35,716 nucleotides of DNA from Lachnospiraceae bacterium (lineage in GTDB: Bacteria; Bacillota; Clostridia; Lachnospirales; Lachnospiraceae). The notes under the pieces were generated by a model. The model made no database searches and was not told where the DNA came from. It saw only the letters and a list, made by a program, of their open reading frames with translations. Made by a program: the position numbers and the translations under genes. The stretch covers positions 1 through 35,716 of the forward strand of contig JALERW010000005.1 in NCBI GenBank assembly GCA_022763925.1, in the 5' to 3' direction. This document shows positions 25,724-33,420 of the stretch, piece by piece; position 1 is the stretch's first letter; each line of letters starts with the position of its first letter.

Positions 25724-26701
25724 TCAGCGGCTGTATTTCACCAGCAGCAGCTCAACGCTTAAGCGGTCATCCAGACGGCCTGTTTTGACTGCTTCCTCCG
25801 ATTCTGCACAGTCCTTCAGTGCTTTCTTCAGCTGCTCAATGGTAAAGCGCCCTGCCTGGGAACGGTAGCGCCGGATCGTGAAGCTTCTGAGGCCGGCTCT
25901 TTTGGCGATTTCGTTATTGTCCATTCCCTGCAAAGTCATGGCTTTTACCTGCAGCAGAATATTAAACTGGCGCACCATCAGAAACAAAATCCTCATGGGA
26001 GGCTCCTTCAGGGCGAGAAGATCATAATACAGGTCCAGTGCCTCCTTCTGACGCTTTTCCGCCACCATATGGATCATATCAAAAATCTTATTTTCCGTCT
26101 GCTCTGTACATATGGCCTCCACATCCTCCGAATGGATAACTTCCCGGTCCCCGACATAACAGATCAGCTTCTCCAGTTCCTTCTCCATATGTTCCATCCC
26201 GCTGTCTGTCCTGGAAAGAAACAGCTGCATGGTCGGCTGCGTGATCTTCTTATGCTCTTTCTTCAGTACACCAAGAACCCATCGGGTCAGTGTCTTCTCA
26301 TCCGGTGTCTGAAATTCCACCGCGCGTCCGATATCCTTTACCGCTTTGTACAACCGGTTTCTCTTATCCACCTCTTTTTCCACAAAGATAAAGCATGTGG
26401 ACTGGGGCATCTGCAGCATGTAATCCGCAAGATCTGCGGATGCGTTTTTAAAAAAGCCGGATTCCTCCACCAGAATCACCCGACGCTCTGCAAAAAACGG
26501 CAGCGTCTCTGCCAGATCTATAAGCTTTGGGATCAGAATCCCTTTTCCTTCAAACCGGGAGAAATTCATGGTATCCCCATCCGGAAGCATGGCCCTTATC
26601 AGCTTTTCCTTATACTGCTTTTTCAGATATTCTTCCTCCCCGAACAGCAGATACACCGGTTTCAGATTGCCGCTTTCGATATCCTCATTGATTGTCCGCA
26701 T
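25724..26701 (-). CDS. holA: DNA polymerase III delta subunit (HolA)
   Basis: A 325-residue protein with the delta-subunit pattern: an N-terminal AAA-like fold beginning VYLLFGEEEYLKKQY, then RFEGKG, the AETLPFFAERRVILVEES segment that contains the beta-clamp-binding element, VEKEVDKRNRLYK, and a C-terminal helical collar with LLALKEPPMRILFLMVRQFNILLQ and YRRSQAGRFTIEQL-like sequence. It opens the sliding clamp as part of the clamp loader and does not itself need a Walker motif. It lies next to rpsT, in convergent orientation, and downstream of comEC, a common Firmicute order. Confidence 0.95.
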   Translation of the reverse strand: MRTINEDIESGNLKPVYLLFGEEEYLKKQYKEKLIRAMLPDGDTMNFSRFEGKGILIPKLIDLAETLPFFAERRVILVEESGFFKNASADLADYMLQMPQSTCFIFVEKEVDKRNRLYKAVKDIGRAVEFQTPDEKTLTRWVLGVLKKEHKKITQPTMQLFLSRTDSGMEHMEKELEKLICYVGDREVIHSEDVEAICTEQTENKIFDMIHMVAEKRQKEALDLYYDLLALKEPPMRILFLMVRQFNILLQVKAMTLQGMDNNEIAKRAGLRSFTIRRYRSQAGRFTIEQLKKALKDCAESEEAVKTGRLDDRLSVELLLVKYSR

Positions 26702-26735
26702 GAATCAGCCTCCCATCTTTCCTGTACAACATTTT

Positions 26736-26744
26736 ATTCTAACA
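26736..26744 (-). promoter_or_regulatory. Extended -10 promoter of holA
   Basis: Minus strand TG-T-TAGAAT about 35 bp before the holA start, in the 91-bp gap after comEC; a poor -35 (TGGATG) lies 17 bp upstream. It would give holA expression independent of the com cluster. Confidence 0.45.
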
Positions 26745-26792
26745 GAAAACCGCCCGAACATCCAGTCCTTCCAAAAGACAAATACCCTTCTG

Positions 26793-29030
26793 CTACCGGC
26801 AGGTCTTTACCCTTATCCGCCCAGCTTCACAGAAAAGCCGCACGGCTCCGCATTCTGCCGTTACCAGAATCCTTTCTGTACAGGAACAAAGCCGCAAAAC
26901 GGTGTCTGCATCCGGATGTCCGTAGCGGTTGTTTTCCCCACAGGAAATCACTGCCAGCGCAGGAGATACCGCCGAAAGAAACGCCTCCGAGGACGAGGTC
27001 TTCGAGCCATGATGTGCCACCTTCAGTACATTCGCCTTCCAGAGTTTTTCCGGAACGGTGTGAAGAAGGAGCTTCTCCTCCTCCTCTTCCATATCTCCGG
27101 TAAACAGGAAACGAATCCCCTCTCCCTCCAGCGCCAGAACCATCGACTGATTATTTTCCTCCTCCGTCTCCGAAGGAAGGCTTTCCAAACCGTTCTTTTC
27201 CTCTGCCGGCCCCAGGCAGCGGACAGAAAGCCCCGAAAGCTGAAGCCTGTCACCCGGCTCCATATGCTGTATCAGGACACCTTTTGAGGCTGCCTTTCGC
27301 ATCCATTCTTCTGATTTTGCCCCCATCCGGCTTCCGAACACAAGGCAGCCGACCGAAATGTCATCCTGCTCCAGCAATGTACGGATCCCTGATATATGGT
27401 CCTCATCCCCGTGTGATATGAAAATATAATCCACCCTGGAGATCCCGCAGCATTTTAAAAACGGGATCAGACAGTCCGTCCCCACATCCTTTTCATCCGT
27501 ACTCCCGCAGTCGATCAGCAGCGTCTTCCCTCCCTTTTCCCGTATCAGAGCACCGTCCCCCTGGCCCACATCCAGAAATGTCACCTCCAGCGGCGCATGG
27601 ACCCGAAGGAACACCAGGCAGCCAAGAGCCGCTGCTGCTCCCGCCAAAAGGAGGATCCGCCCTTTTCCCTTCCTCTCCCTTCCCGGCCAGAATACCCACA
27701 TACATCCAAGCAGTGCCGCATAATACAGCGCCATCTGCCACCACAGAGGCCTTCCGCATATGTATACGGCTCCCGGAAGCTTTTCTGCCAGAACACAGAT
27801 ACGCTCTATCAGCTCCAAAAGCAGCTGCGCGGGTGCCCCAACAAACATGCCTGCCGGAAAGGACCAGAGGGAAAACGCCAGTGCCAGCAGGGCGAAGCCA
27901 AGAACCGGAGCCGCCAGCGGCACCAGGCAGAGATTCCAGAGCAGGGAATACACCGGCAGCTCATAAAAAAACCAGAGCTGTACCGGAAGCGATGCCGCCG
28001 AAATCCATAGCGGCAGAAGCATTCCGGGAGTCTTCCTTCTTTCCCGAAAGCCGGCTTCCTTTCGGACCCTCTCCCGCTCCTGTGCCCATTCCAGAAAAGC
28101 AGCGGCCCCGGCCGAAGCCGAAAAGGACAGCCAGAATCCGGAGGTACCGACACTGTAAGGATACTTTGCAACCACAGCCAGGCACAAAAGGGCAAGGGCA
28201 CTCAAGCGGTCATATGCCTTTCCCGTAAGCTCTGCCCCCAGAAAAACAAGGAACATTCCGGCAGCACGGAACGCGGATACCCGAAAGCCCAGCATTTCCT
28301 GATAACAGATAAGGAGCGCCGCCGATGCGGGAATACAGATGCCATAGGGCAGTCCGATGTTCCGAAGTCCCCGATACAGGGTCCCGCAAAGAAGCATCAC
28401 ATGAAGCCCTGAAATGGCCAGAAGATGCCCGATTCCGGCTGACTGCCAGCTGCTTTTCAGCTCTTTGGGCACCTCCTTTGCAGCCCCGAACAGCATAGCC
28501 TTCAGAACAGAGGCTTCCGTTTCCGAAAACAGAACATCCAGGCGCCTTAAGAGTTCTTCCTTCTGACACACCAGGCCCTCTCTCAGCCTCATAAGAAGCC
28601 TTTCCATAAAGCCATGAGAGGCTTCCCCCGCTGTCCATACTGCATTTACCGATGCCCCCTGAAGCTTATGGGATATTCCTCTGCTCCTCAGATACCATGC
28701 CTCATCAAACTGACCCGGATTGCGGGCAGACTTTGCCGGATACAGCTTTCCTTTCACCTTTACAACCATTCCAATGGGATATGTCTCTTTTGAAGTAAGA
28801 TAGACGATCAGACGATCAAGAAGAATCCTCTTCGGATTCTCAGAAATATGCACATCCTTCAGATACAGGATCGTGCGGCTTGCTTCCTGCTCCCTGTAAT
28901 ACAGTTCCCCGACAGCAGTCACCGGCCCCTCGCAGCCCTCTGCCTCTGCGGGCGGCCTGACAGCAAAAAACCAGAAAACAACTGCCATCAGGCATATGCA
29001 GGAAAACATACAAAGCGGACGTTTTCCCAC
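26793..29030 (-). CDS. comEC: ComEC/Rec2 DNA internalisation protein
   Basis: A 745-residue membrane protein. TM1 is about residues 9-26, an OB-like extracellular domain about 35-145 (VKGKLYPAKSARNPGQFDEAWYLRSRGI is the typical segment), the competence domain with many membrane segments about 195-455 (SAGIGHLLAISGLHVMLL), and a metallo-beta-lactamase-like domain from about 475 with LDVGQGDGALI, ISHGDEDHISG (about 538-548) and VAHHGSKTSSS. All three ComEC modules are complete. ComEC forms the channel through which one DNA strand enters during natural transformation. The start codon is GTG at 29030, with AAGGAGG 7 nt upstream; an ATG 4 nt further up is out of frame. It follows the GerMN lipoprotein gene by 15 bp. 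Confidence 0.95.
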   Translation of the reverse strand: MGKRPLCMFSCICLMAVVFWFFAVRPPAEAEGCEGPVTAVGELYYREQEASRTILYLKDVHISENPKRILLDRLIVYLTSKETYPIGMVVKVKGKLYPAKSARNPGQFDEAWYLRSRGISHKLQGASVNAVWTAGEASHGFMERLLMRLREGLVCQKEELLRRLDVLFSETEASVLKAMLFGAAKEVPKELKSSWQSAGIGHLLAISGLHVMLLCGTLYRGLRNIGLPYGICIPASAALLICYQEMLGFRVSAFRAAGMFLVFLGAELTGKAYDRLSALALLCLAVVAKYPYSVGTSGFWLSFSASAGAAAFLEWAQERERVRKEAGFRERRKTPGMLLPLWISAASLPVQLWFFYELPVYSLLWNLCLVPLAAPVLGFALLALAFSLWSFPAGMFVGAPAQLLLELIERICVLAEKLPGAVYICGRPLWWQMALYYAALLGCMWVFWPGRERKGKGRILLLAGAAAALGCLVFLRVHAPLEVTFLDVGQGDGALIREKGGKTLLIDCGSTDEKDVGTDCLIPFLKCCGISRVDYIFISHGDEDHISGIRTLLEQDDISVGCLVFGSRMGAKSEEWMRKAASKGVLIQHMEPGDRLQLSGLSVRCLGPAEEKNGLESLPSETEEENNQSMVLALEGEGIRFLFTGDMEEEEEKLLLHTVPEKLWKANVLKVAHHGSKTSSSEAFLSAVSPALAVISCGENNRYGHPDADTVLRLCSCTERILVTAECGAVRLFCEAGRIRVKTCR

Positions 29031-29045
29031 ACATGCACCTCCTTT

Positions 29046-29999
29046 TTATTCATCCAGAACAAGCTCCAGATTCCGTTCGTACACCTTATCCAGGCTCCGG
29101 CTCTCCCTCAGCATCCGGTCGGTACGGCCGTTGACCGATATCTGCACCTTTCGGATCGTACTCAGCTCGGTCAGGGAATTCACCACCGAATAAATCACCG
29201 CATCCTCCGTCACACCCGAAGGAATATTCTGAAGCTTCTCATCAAAATTTACATAACAGGTCCCGTCCGTCACACGGATATTCAGGATCGTGACATCCGA
29301 TGGAAGCGTAGCCTTATAGCCCTCCGCCTGAGGGCCTGCAATCAGCTGCTCCATGACCAGCTTCTCCATGGAAACATTGCTGCTGTAAACCACATCCACC
29401 TGCTCCCGTTTCAGACTGCTTCCATCCTCTGAGGCGAAATACAGGGTCAGAGGATCCCGTTTGTAGGCATTGATCGTATCCCCGGTATTATCCACAAAGC
29501 TGTCCGCCGTCATTACCCCGATCACATTTCCCGTTCCGTCTGTAAGCGGTGCATCATTGACCTGAAAAAAAACCCCCTCCACGCCCGGGATCTGCGTCAG
29601 GGTCTTCACCACCGCCGCCCGGTAAAGTACTTCCGTCACTGCATCCAGCTCCAGATACTGGACACTGTAATTCAGATACAGAAACTGATTTTCCATTGAA
29701 TAATCCAGAAGTGCTACCGTGTCCGGTCTTGCCTGGCGCAGCTCCTGGCTCTCAGGCTTTTGGTCCATCTGTTCCAAAAGCTCCGCAGCCAGCGCTTCTG
29801 CCGCATCCTTGGAAGGCTCCTCCCGGTTCTCTTCCTTTCCGGTACCGGTATCATAGCCCTCACAGGAAAGAGCGGTTCCTTCTTTATTCACATAATAAAT
29901 CTGATAGTCCGCCTCAGACTCCTTCCCATCCGCAGCAGCACAGGAAACGAGGAAAAAAGCGGCGGCCAGCATACCAAGTGCAGTCATCAGCTGTTTCAT
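29046..29999 (-). CDS. GerMN-domain lipoprotein
   Basis: A 317-residue lipoprotein with signal peptide and lipobox LVSC (C20). Two GerMN-type domains follow, about residues 75-180 (NQFLYLNYSVQYLEL, LTQIPGVEGVFFQVND) and about 200-310 (LTLYFASEDGSS, LEQ-type LIAGP, VNFDEKLQNIPSG, SVVNSLTELSTIRKVQISVNG). GerMN domains occur in spore germination/cortex protein GerM and in LpqB-like lipoproteins. LpqB partners a sensor kinase in actinobacteria, and here too the gene follows a kinase (13-bp gap), so a role in sensing outside the membrane is a fair guess. The SD is GGAGGTG. It is not proven to act in germination. Confidence 0.9.
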   Translation of the reverse strand: MKQLMTALGMLAAAFFLVSCAAADGKESEADYQIYYVNKEGTALSCEGYDTGTGKEENREEPSKDAAEALAAELLEQMDQKPESQELRQARPDTVALLDYSMENQFLYLNYSVQYLELDAVTEVLYRAAVVKTLTQIPGVEGVFFQVNDAPLTDGTGNVIGVMTADSFVDNTGDTINAYKRDPLTLYFASEDGSSLKREQVDVVYSSNVSMEKLVMEQLIAGPQAEGYKATLPSDVTILNIRVTDGTCYVNFDEKLQNIPSGVTEDAVIYSVVNSLTELSTIRKVQISVNGRTDRMLRESRSLDKVYERNLELVLDE

Positions 30000-30012
30000 A
30001 CCCGCACCTCCG

Positions 30013-31446
30013 TCAATGAATATAGCTCAGAGGGATCCGGACTGTAAAGGTCGTGCCTTCCCCCGGCTTACTGTATACTTTAATTGCTCCGCGGTGCATC
30101 AGTATGGCATTTCTCGTGATGGCAAGTCCGAGCCCCGTTCCTCCGATCTCCCTGGAATGGGACTTATCCACCCGATAGAAACGTTCAAAGATCCGCTCCT
30201 GATCCTCCGGAGGAATTCCAATTCCGGAATCTGCCACCTTCACATAGAAAAACTTGTGATCCGCATTCAAAGATACATGGACCCATCCGCTCTCCACATT
30301 GTATTTAATCGCGTTTTCTATCAGGTTGCTCAGCGCCAGCGTCAGCTTCACCTCATCCACCTCCGCCACCACCGGACGGAAGCTCTCAAAAACAAGCTCG
30401 ATATCGGATTTTGCCGCGATCGGGCGAAGTCTCTTCAGAATCAGCTCCAGAAGGTCATTGATATTCATGGACTGGATATTCAGATCCGCATTCTTTTTAT
30501 CCATTTTCACAAGGGAGAGCAGATCATTGATAATCTTGTTCTCACGGTCAATCTCCTCTGCGATATCGCCCATAAATTCCCGGTAAAGCTCCGGCGGGAC
30601 ATCCTCTCCCTGAGCAATCAGAGAATCTGCCAGCACCTTCATCGACGTAAGCGGTGTCTTCAGCTCATGAGAGACGTTGGAAACAAATTCCTGGCGGCTC
30701 TCATCCTGCTTCCGGATACGAACGATCATATTGTTATAGGCATTCGAGATCGCCTGTGTCTCCGTATAATCCGATACCGACAGAATCTCTTCCAGATCCC
30801 GGTCATTCAGATCCTCCAGGGAATGTGTCAGCTTTCGGAAAGGACGCACAAGGACCACAGAGCCCAGAAGCGAGAGCACCAGAATCACAGCGCAAAAAGA
30901 GATCTGAATCAACAGGCCCTTGGTAACCAGCGATTCCCGGATCAGCAGAATATTGTCCACCGAAGCACTCACCAGGATCACCCCGGACACGGCACCATCC
31001 GCATCACGGACCGGGGCCGTCACCTCCACATATTTCTCCTTTTTGGAATATCTGGCTGTATTCGTCCCCTGAAAGCAGCGAAACACCTCTTCCGAAACAA
31101 TCGTACGACCCTCATCAAGAAGATACGTATCCTTTATAATCTTAAAGCTGCTGTCTATCACCAGCACCCGGCCGTCATAAATATTCGAAAGCTGCACAAG
31201 ACCGGCATCCATCACCTCAGATTCCGGATGATTCATATAATCATAGGCCAGGAGCTGATTACTGAGTATCTTACACTGCTCCCCTATATCCATCATCCGA
31301 AGCTCCACGGCCTTAGACTCATAAACATGCACAAGAACCGTCTTAAACAAAATCAGCGGGACTATCCCGATGACCAGGAAGCATAAAAGCAGCCGGAACC
31401 GAAGACTTTGAAAATAACTGTTTTTCAGATAGTTCCTGGTCAGCAG
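30013..31446 (-). CDS. WalK/PhoR-like sensor histidine kinase with non-standard start
   Basis: The reading frame is open from a TAG at 31480-31482 and contains TM1 (RFRLLLCFLVIGIVPLILF), an extracellular sensor of about 100 residues, TM2, HAMP, HisKA with FVSNVSHELKTPLTS and a HATPase domain (NLIENAIKYN, DSGIGIPPEDQ, GGTGLGLAI). No ATG, GTG or TTG lies between that TAG and the end of TM1; the first such codon is a TTG at 31350 at the end of TM1, with no ribosome site. I put the start at the CTG at 31446, 6 nt after GAGG; an ATT at 31473 is another option. Total about 477 residues. It directly follows its regulator gene and precedes the GerMN lipoprotein gene. Confidence 0.88.
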   Translation of the reverse strand: MLTRNYLKNSYFQSLRFRLLLCFLVIGIVPLILFKTVLVHVYESKAVELRMMDIGEQCKILSNQLLAYDYMNHPESEVMDAGLVQLSNIYDGRVLVIDSSFKIIKDTYLLDEGRTIVSEEVFRCFQGTNTARYSKKEKYVEVTAPVRDADGAVSGVILVSASVDNILLIRESLVTKGLLIQISFCAVILVLSLLGSVVLVRPFRKLTHSLEDLNDRDLEEILSVSDYTETQAISNAYNNMIVRIRKQDESRQEFVSNVSHELKTPLTSMKVLADSLIAQGEDVPPELYREFMGDIAEEIDRENKIINDLLSLVKMDKKNADLNIQSMNINDLLELILKRLRPIAAKSDIELVFESFRPVVAEVDEVKLTLALSNLIENAIKYNVESGWVHVSLNADHKFFYVKVADSGIGIPPEDQERIFERFYRVDKSHSREIGGTGLGLAITRNAILMHRGAIKVYSKPGEGTTFTVRIPLSYIH

Positions 31447-31459
31447 GCCTTTCCTCAGA

Positions 31460-32149
31460 TTAAACCTGGAAATAGTAACCTACTCCCCACTTCGTATGCA
31501 CATACTTCGGTTCACTCGGATTCGCCTCAATCTTCTCCCGCAGTCTCCGGATATGGACGTCCACCGTCCGCACATCCCCCGGATACTCATATCCCCACAC
31601 AATATTCAGCAGATTTTCCCTGCTGTACACCTTATTGGGATTTGTGATCAGAAGCTCCAGAAGATCAAATTCCTTGGCAGTCAGATTGATCTCCTTCCCT
31701 GCGATATACACCCGGCGGCCCTCCAGATCCATTTTCAGATCCTTCATCGCCAGCATCCTGCCCGCTTCCGGCTTCTGCTCCCGGGCAGAGGTTCTTCGCA
31801 TAATCGCCTTGATTCTGGCCTTCACCTCCAGAATATTGAACGGCTTCGTTATGTAATCATCTGCCCCGTATTCCAGGCCCAGAATCTTGTCCATGTCATC
31901 CCCCTTTGCCGTAAGCATTACGATAGGCACACCGGAAAACTCCCGGATGTGCTGGCACACCTCAAACCCGTCCAGCTTCGGCAGCATCACATCCAGAAGA
32001 ATGATATCATATTCCTTTTCCTTTGCTTTCTGGAGCGCCTCTTCCCCATCATAGGCACAGTCCACTTCCATTCCGTCCTGCTCCAGACTGAAACGGATCC
32101 CCTTCACAATCAGTTTCTCATCGTCAACCACAAGCACTCTCTTTCCCAT
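31460..32149 (-). CDS. WalR/PhoP-like response regulator, OmpR family
   Basis: A 229-residue regulator: receiver with D9-D10, phospho-acceptor near D52 in DIILLDVMLPKLDG, K in ITKPFNILE; winged helix with the recognition segment TVDVHIRRLREKIE and the end KWGVGYYF. The ATG at 32149 is supported by GAGG 7 nt upstream; a GTG two codons earlier sits too close to that site. It starts 9 bp after the comEA stop and the kinase frame begins at its end, so comEA, this gene and the kinase are most likely one transcript. It resembles WalR (YycF), but the usual yycH/yycI/yycJ neighbours are absent. Confidence 0.92.
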   Translation of the reverse strand: MGKRVLVVDDEKLIVKGIRFSLEQDGMEVDCAYDGEEALQKAKEKEYDIILLDVMLPKLDGFEVCQHIREFSGVPIVMLTAKGDDMDKILGLEYGADDYITKPFNILEVKARIKAIMRRTSAREQKPEAGRMLAMKDLKMDLEGRRVYIAGKEINLTAKEFDLLELLITNPNKVYSRENLLNIVWGYEYPGDVRTVDVHIRRLREKIEANPSEPKYVHTKWGVGYYFQV

Positions 32150-32158
32150 GTTCACACC

Positions 32159-32812
32159 TCATTCTATCGTAATGAAATCTCTCAGTTTCTCATAAGTCTT
32201 TTCCTTGATTCCTTCCACCTGCATCAGCTCTTCCGGACGCTGAAAGCGCCCCCTCTCCTTCCGGTATGCCAGAATACTCTCTGCCCGGGTCTTCCCGATT
32301 CCCGGAAGCGTCATCAGTTCCTCTGCATCTGCGGTATTGAGATTGACCAGGCTCTGACCGACGGCCTCTTTCGCCGGAGCATCTTCCTCCCATCCGGTGC
32401 CGTTTCCGGAAGAGACAGCCTCCTCTCCCTTTCTCGGAATATAGAGCCTCTGTCCGTCCGCAAGGGGAAGGGCCAGGTTCACCTGATCCGGATCGGCCTC
32501 CTCTGTAAGGCCTCCGGCCTTCTCCACCGCGGCATACCACCGTTCATCCGGTGCAAAGGTATAGACTCCCGGTCTTCTTACTGCCCCGCACACATAGACA
32601 TACAGGGTTACCTCCTCCGGAGCTTCTTCCTGCAGGCCGGGCGCCTCAGCCTTCTCTGCCTCATCTTCCGGAGATTCCTCCTGCCAGGCTTCGTGGGTCA
32701 GCTCCTTTTCCCATGCCTCCCTAACGGCTGTCTCCTCTGCCTCATCTCCTCTCCCGCAGGAGCCGAGCAGCAGGCACAGAACCGCCGCAACTACTGTCAT
32801 CCTTCTTATCAT
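32159..32812 (-). CDS. comEA: ComEA, helix-hairpin-helix DNA receptor (predicted lipoprotein)
   Basis: A 217-residue protein. The N-terminal hydrophobic stretch ends in LLLGSC, a lipobox with C19, followed by an acidic linker (about 21-66). An SLBB-type domain comes next (about 67-130: VTLYVYVCGAVRRPGVYTF, VNLALPLADGQRLYIP). The C-terminal pair of helix-hairpin-helix motifs is at about 151-215 (LVNLNTADAEELMTLPGIGKTRAESILAYR, VEGIKEKTYEKLRDF). ComEA binds double-stranded DNA outside the membrane and passes it to ComEC. In Bacillus it is held by a transmembrane helix; here lipid anchoring is predicted. The SD is weak (GGGA). It opens the com/two-component cluster behind its own promoter. Confidence 0.93.
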   Translation of the reverse strand: MIRRMTVVAAVLCLLLGSCGRGDEAEETAVREAWEKELTHEAWQEESPEDEAEKAEAPGLQEEAPEEVTLYVYVCGAVRRPGVYTFAPDERWYAAVEKAGGLTEEADPDQVNLALPLADGQRLYIPRKGEEAVSSGNGTGWEEDAPAKEAVGQSLVNLNTADAEELMTLPGIGKTRAESILAYRKERGRFQRPEELMQVEGIKEKTYEKLRDFITIE

Positions 32813-32861
32813 TTTCCCGTATGACAGTCCGCATTTCTTCCTCTGTTATGCTGGCTTCTTT

Positions 32862-32890
32862 ATTGTATCGAATATTTTTCCAGTTTACAA
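32862..32890 (-). promoter_or_regulatory. comEA cluster promoter
   Basis: Minus strand TTGTAA (32885-32890), a 17-bp spacer and TACAAT (32862-32867), about 50 bp before comEA. It is the only good promoter I see for the comEA-to-comEC cluster. Confidence 0.6.
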
Positions 32891-32917
32891 TAACATTTTC
32901 CTTAAGTTTACGGTTTG

Positions 32918-33349
32918 TTACTCCCACTTGAAAAGGACAACCCCCGCAATGGCGATCAGCATCCCGAGAAGCTTTCTCCACTCCAGCGGCTGCTTCTGGG
33001 CTCCGAACAGCCCGGCAAGCTCAATCAGATACGCCACCGCCAGCTGCGCGATCACGATCAGCATGACCGCCTTTGCCGGGCCAAGCGCATCCATGCTTTT
33101 TATGACCGTAAACGTAATAAAAGCGCCGATCGCTCCTCCCAGCAGCATGTACCGAGGTTCCACCTCAAGCAGTCCCCCAAAGGAGGGCCTTCCTGTAAAC
33201 AGCCATGCTGCAAGGCATACGATCAGCGCCGAAAACTGTACCCAGCTGCTGGACACCCAGATACTAGTGTGATTCGTAACCTCTGTATTAAATACTCCCT
33301 GAATGCTCATAAGTGCTCCTGAGATAAGAGCGATGATCATTCCCATCAT
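32918..33349 (-). CDS. YdcZ-type (DMT superfamily, DUF606) membrane protein
   Basis: A 143-residue protein with five hydrophobic segments and the family pattern: N-terminal MIIALISGALMSIQGVFN, SSSWVQFSALIVCLAAWL, LLGGAIGAFITFTVIKSMDALGPAKAVMLIVIAQLAVAYLIE and the closing GMLIAIAGVVLFKW. It is half the size of a typical ten-TM DMT carrier, as usual for this group, and probably works as a dimer; no substrate is known. The SD AGGAGG lies 8 nt before the ATG at 33349. It follows the solute-binding protein gene by 71 bp. Confidence 0.9.
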   Translation of the reverse strand: MMGMIIALISGALMSIQGVFNTEVTNHTSIWVSSSWVQFSALIVCLAAWLFTGRPSFGGLLEVEPRYMLLGGAIGAFITFTVIKSMDALGPAKAVMLIVIAQLAVAYLIELAGLFGAQKQPLEWRKLLGMLIAIAGVVLFKWE

Positions 33350-33420
33350 CCGGATTTCCTCCTGACTCTTTTTTCTCAGTTTTCCCGGGATAGCTTTTCT
33401 TTATTCTGTCAGTGTTTTCC

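Noticed and set aside
30016-31386. Long plus-strand open frame opposite the WalK-like kinase
   Set aside because: It is fully antisense to a kinase with all catalytic boxes; the product is His/Arg/Ile-rich and matches nothing recognisable.
31350-31482. A frameshift or pseudogene at the kinase N-terminus
   Set aside because: The frame is continuous from the TAG at 31480 through the kinase domains; only the start codon is unusual.
31496-32824. Plus-strand open frame across the regulator and comEA genes
   Set aside because: It spans two real minus-strand genes and has low-complexity His/Leu/Arg composition without a motif.
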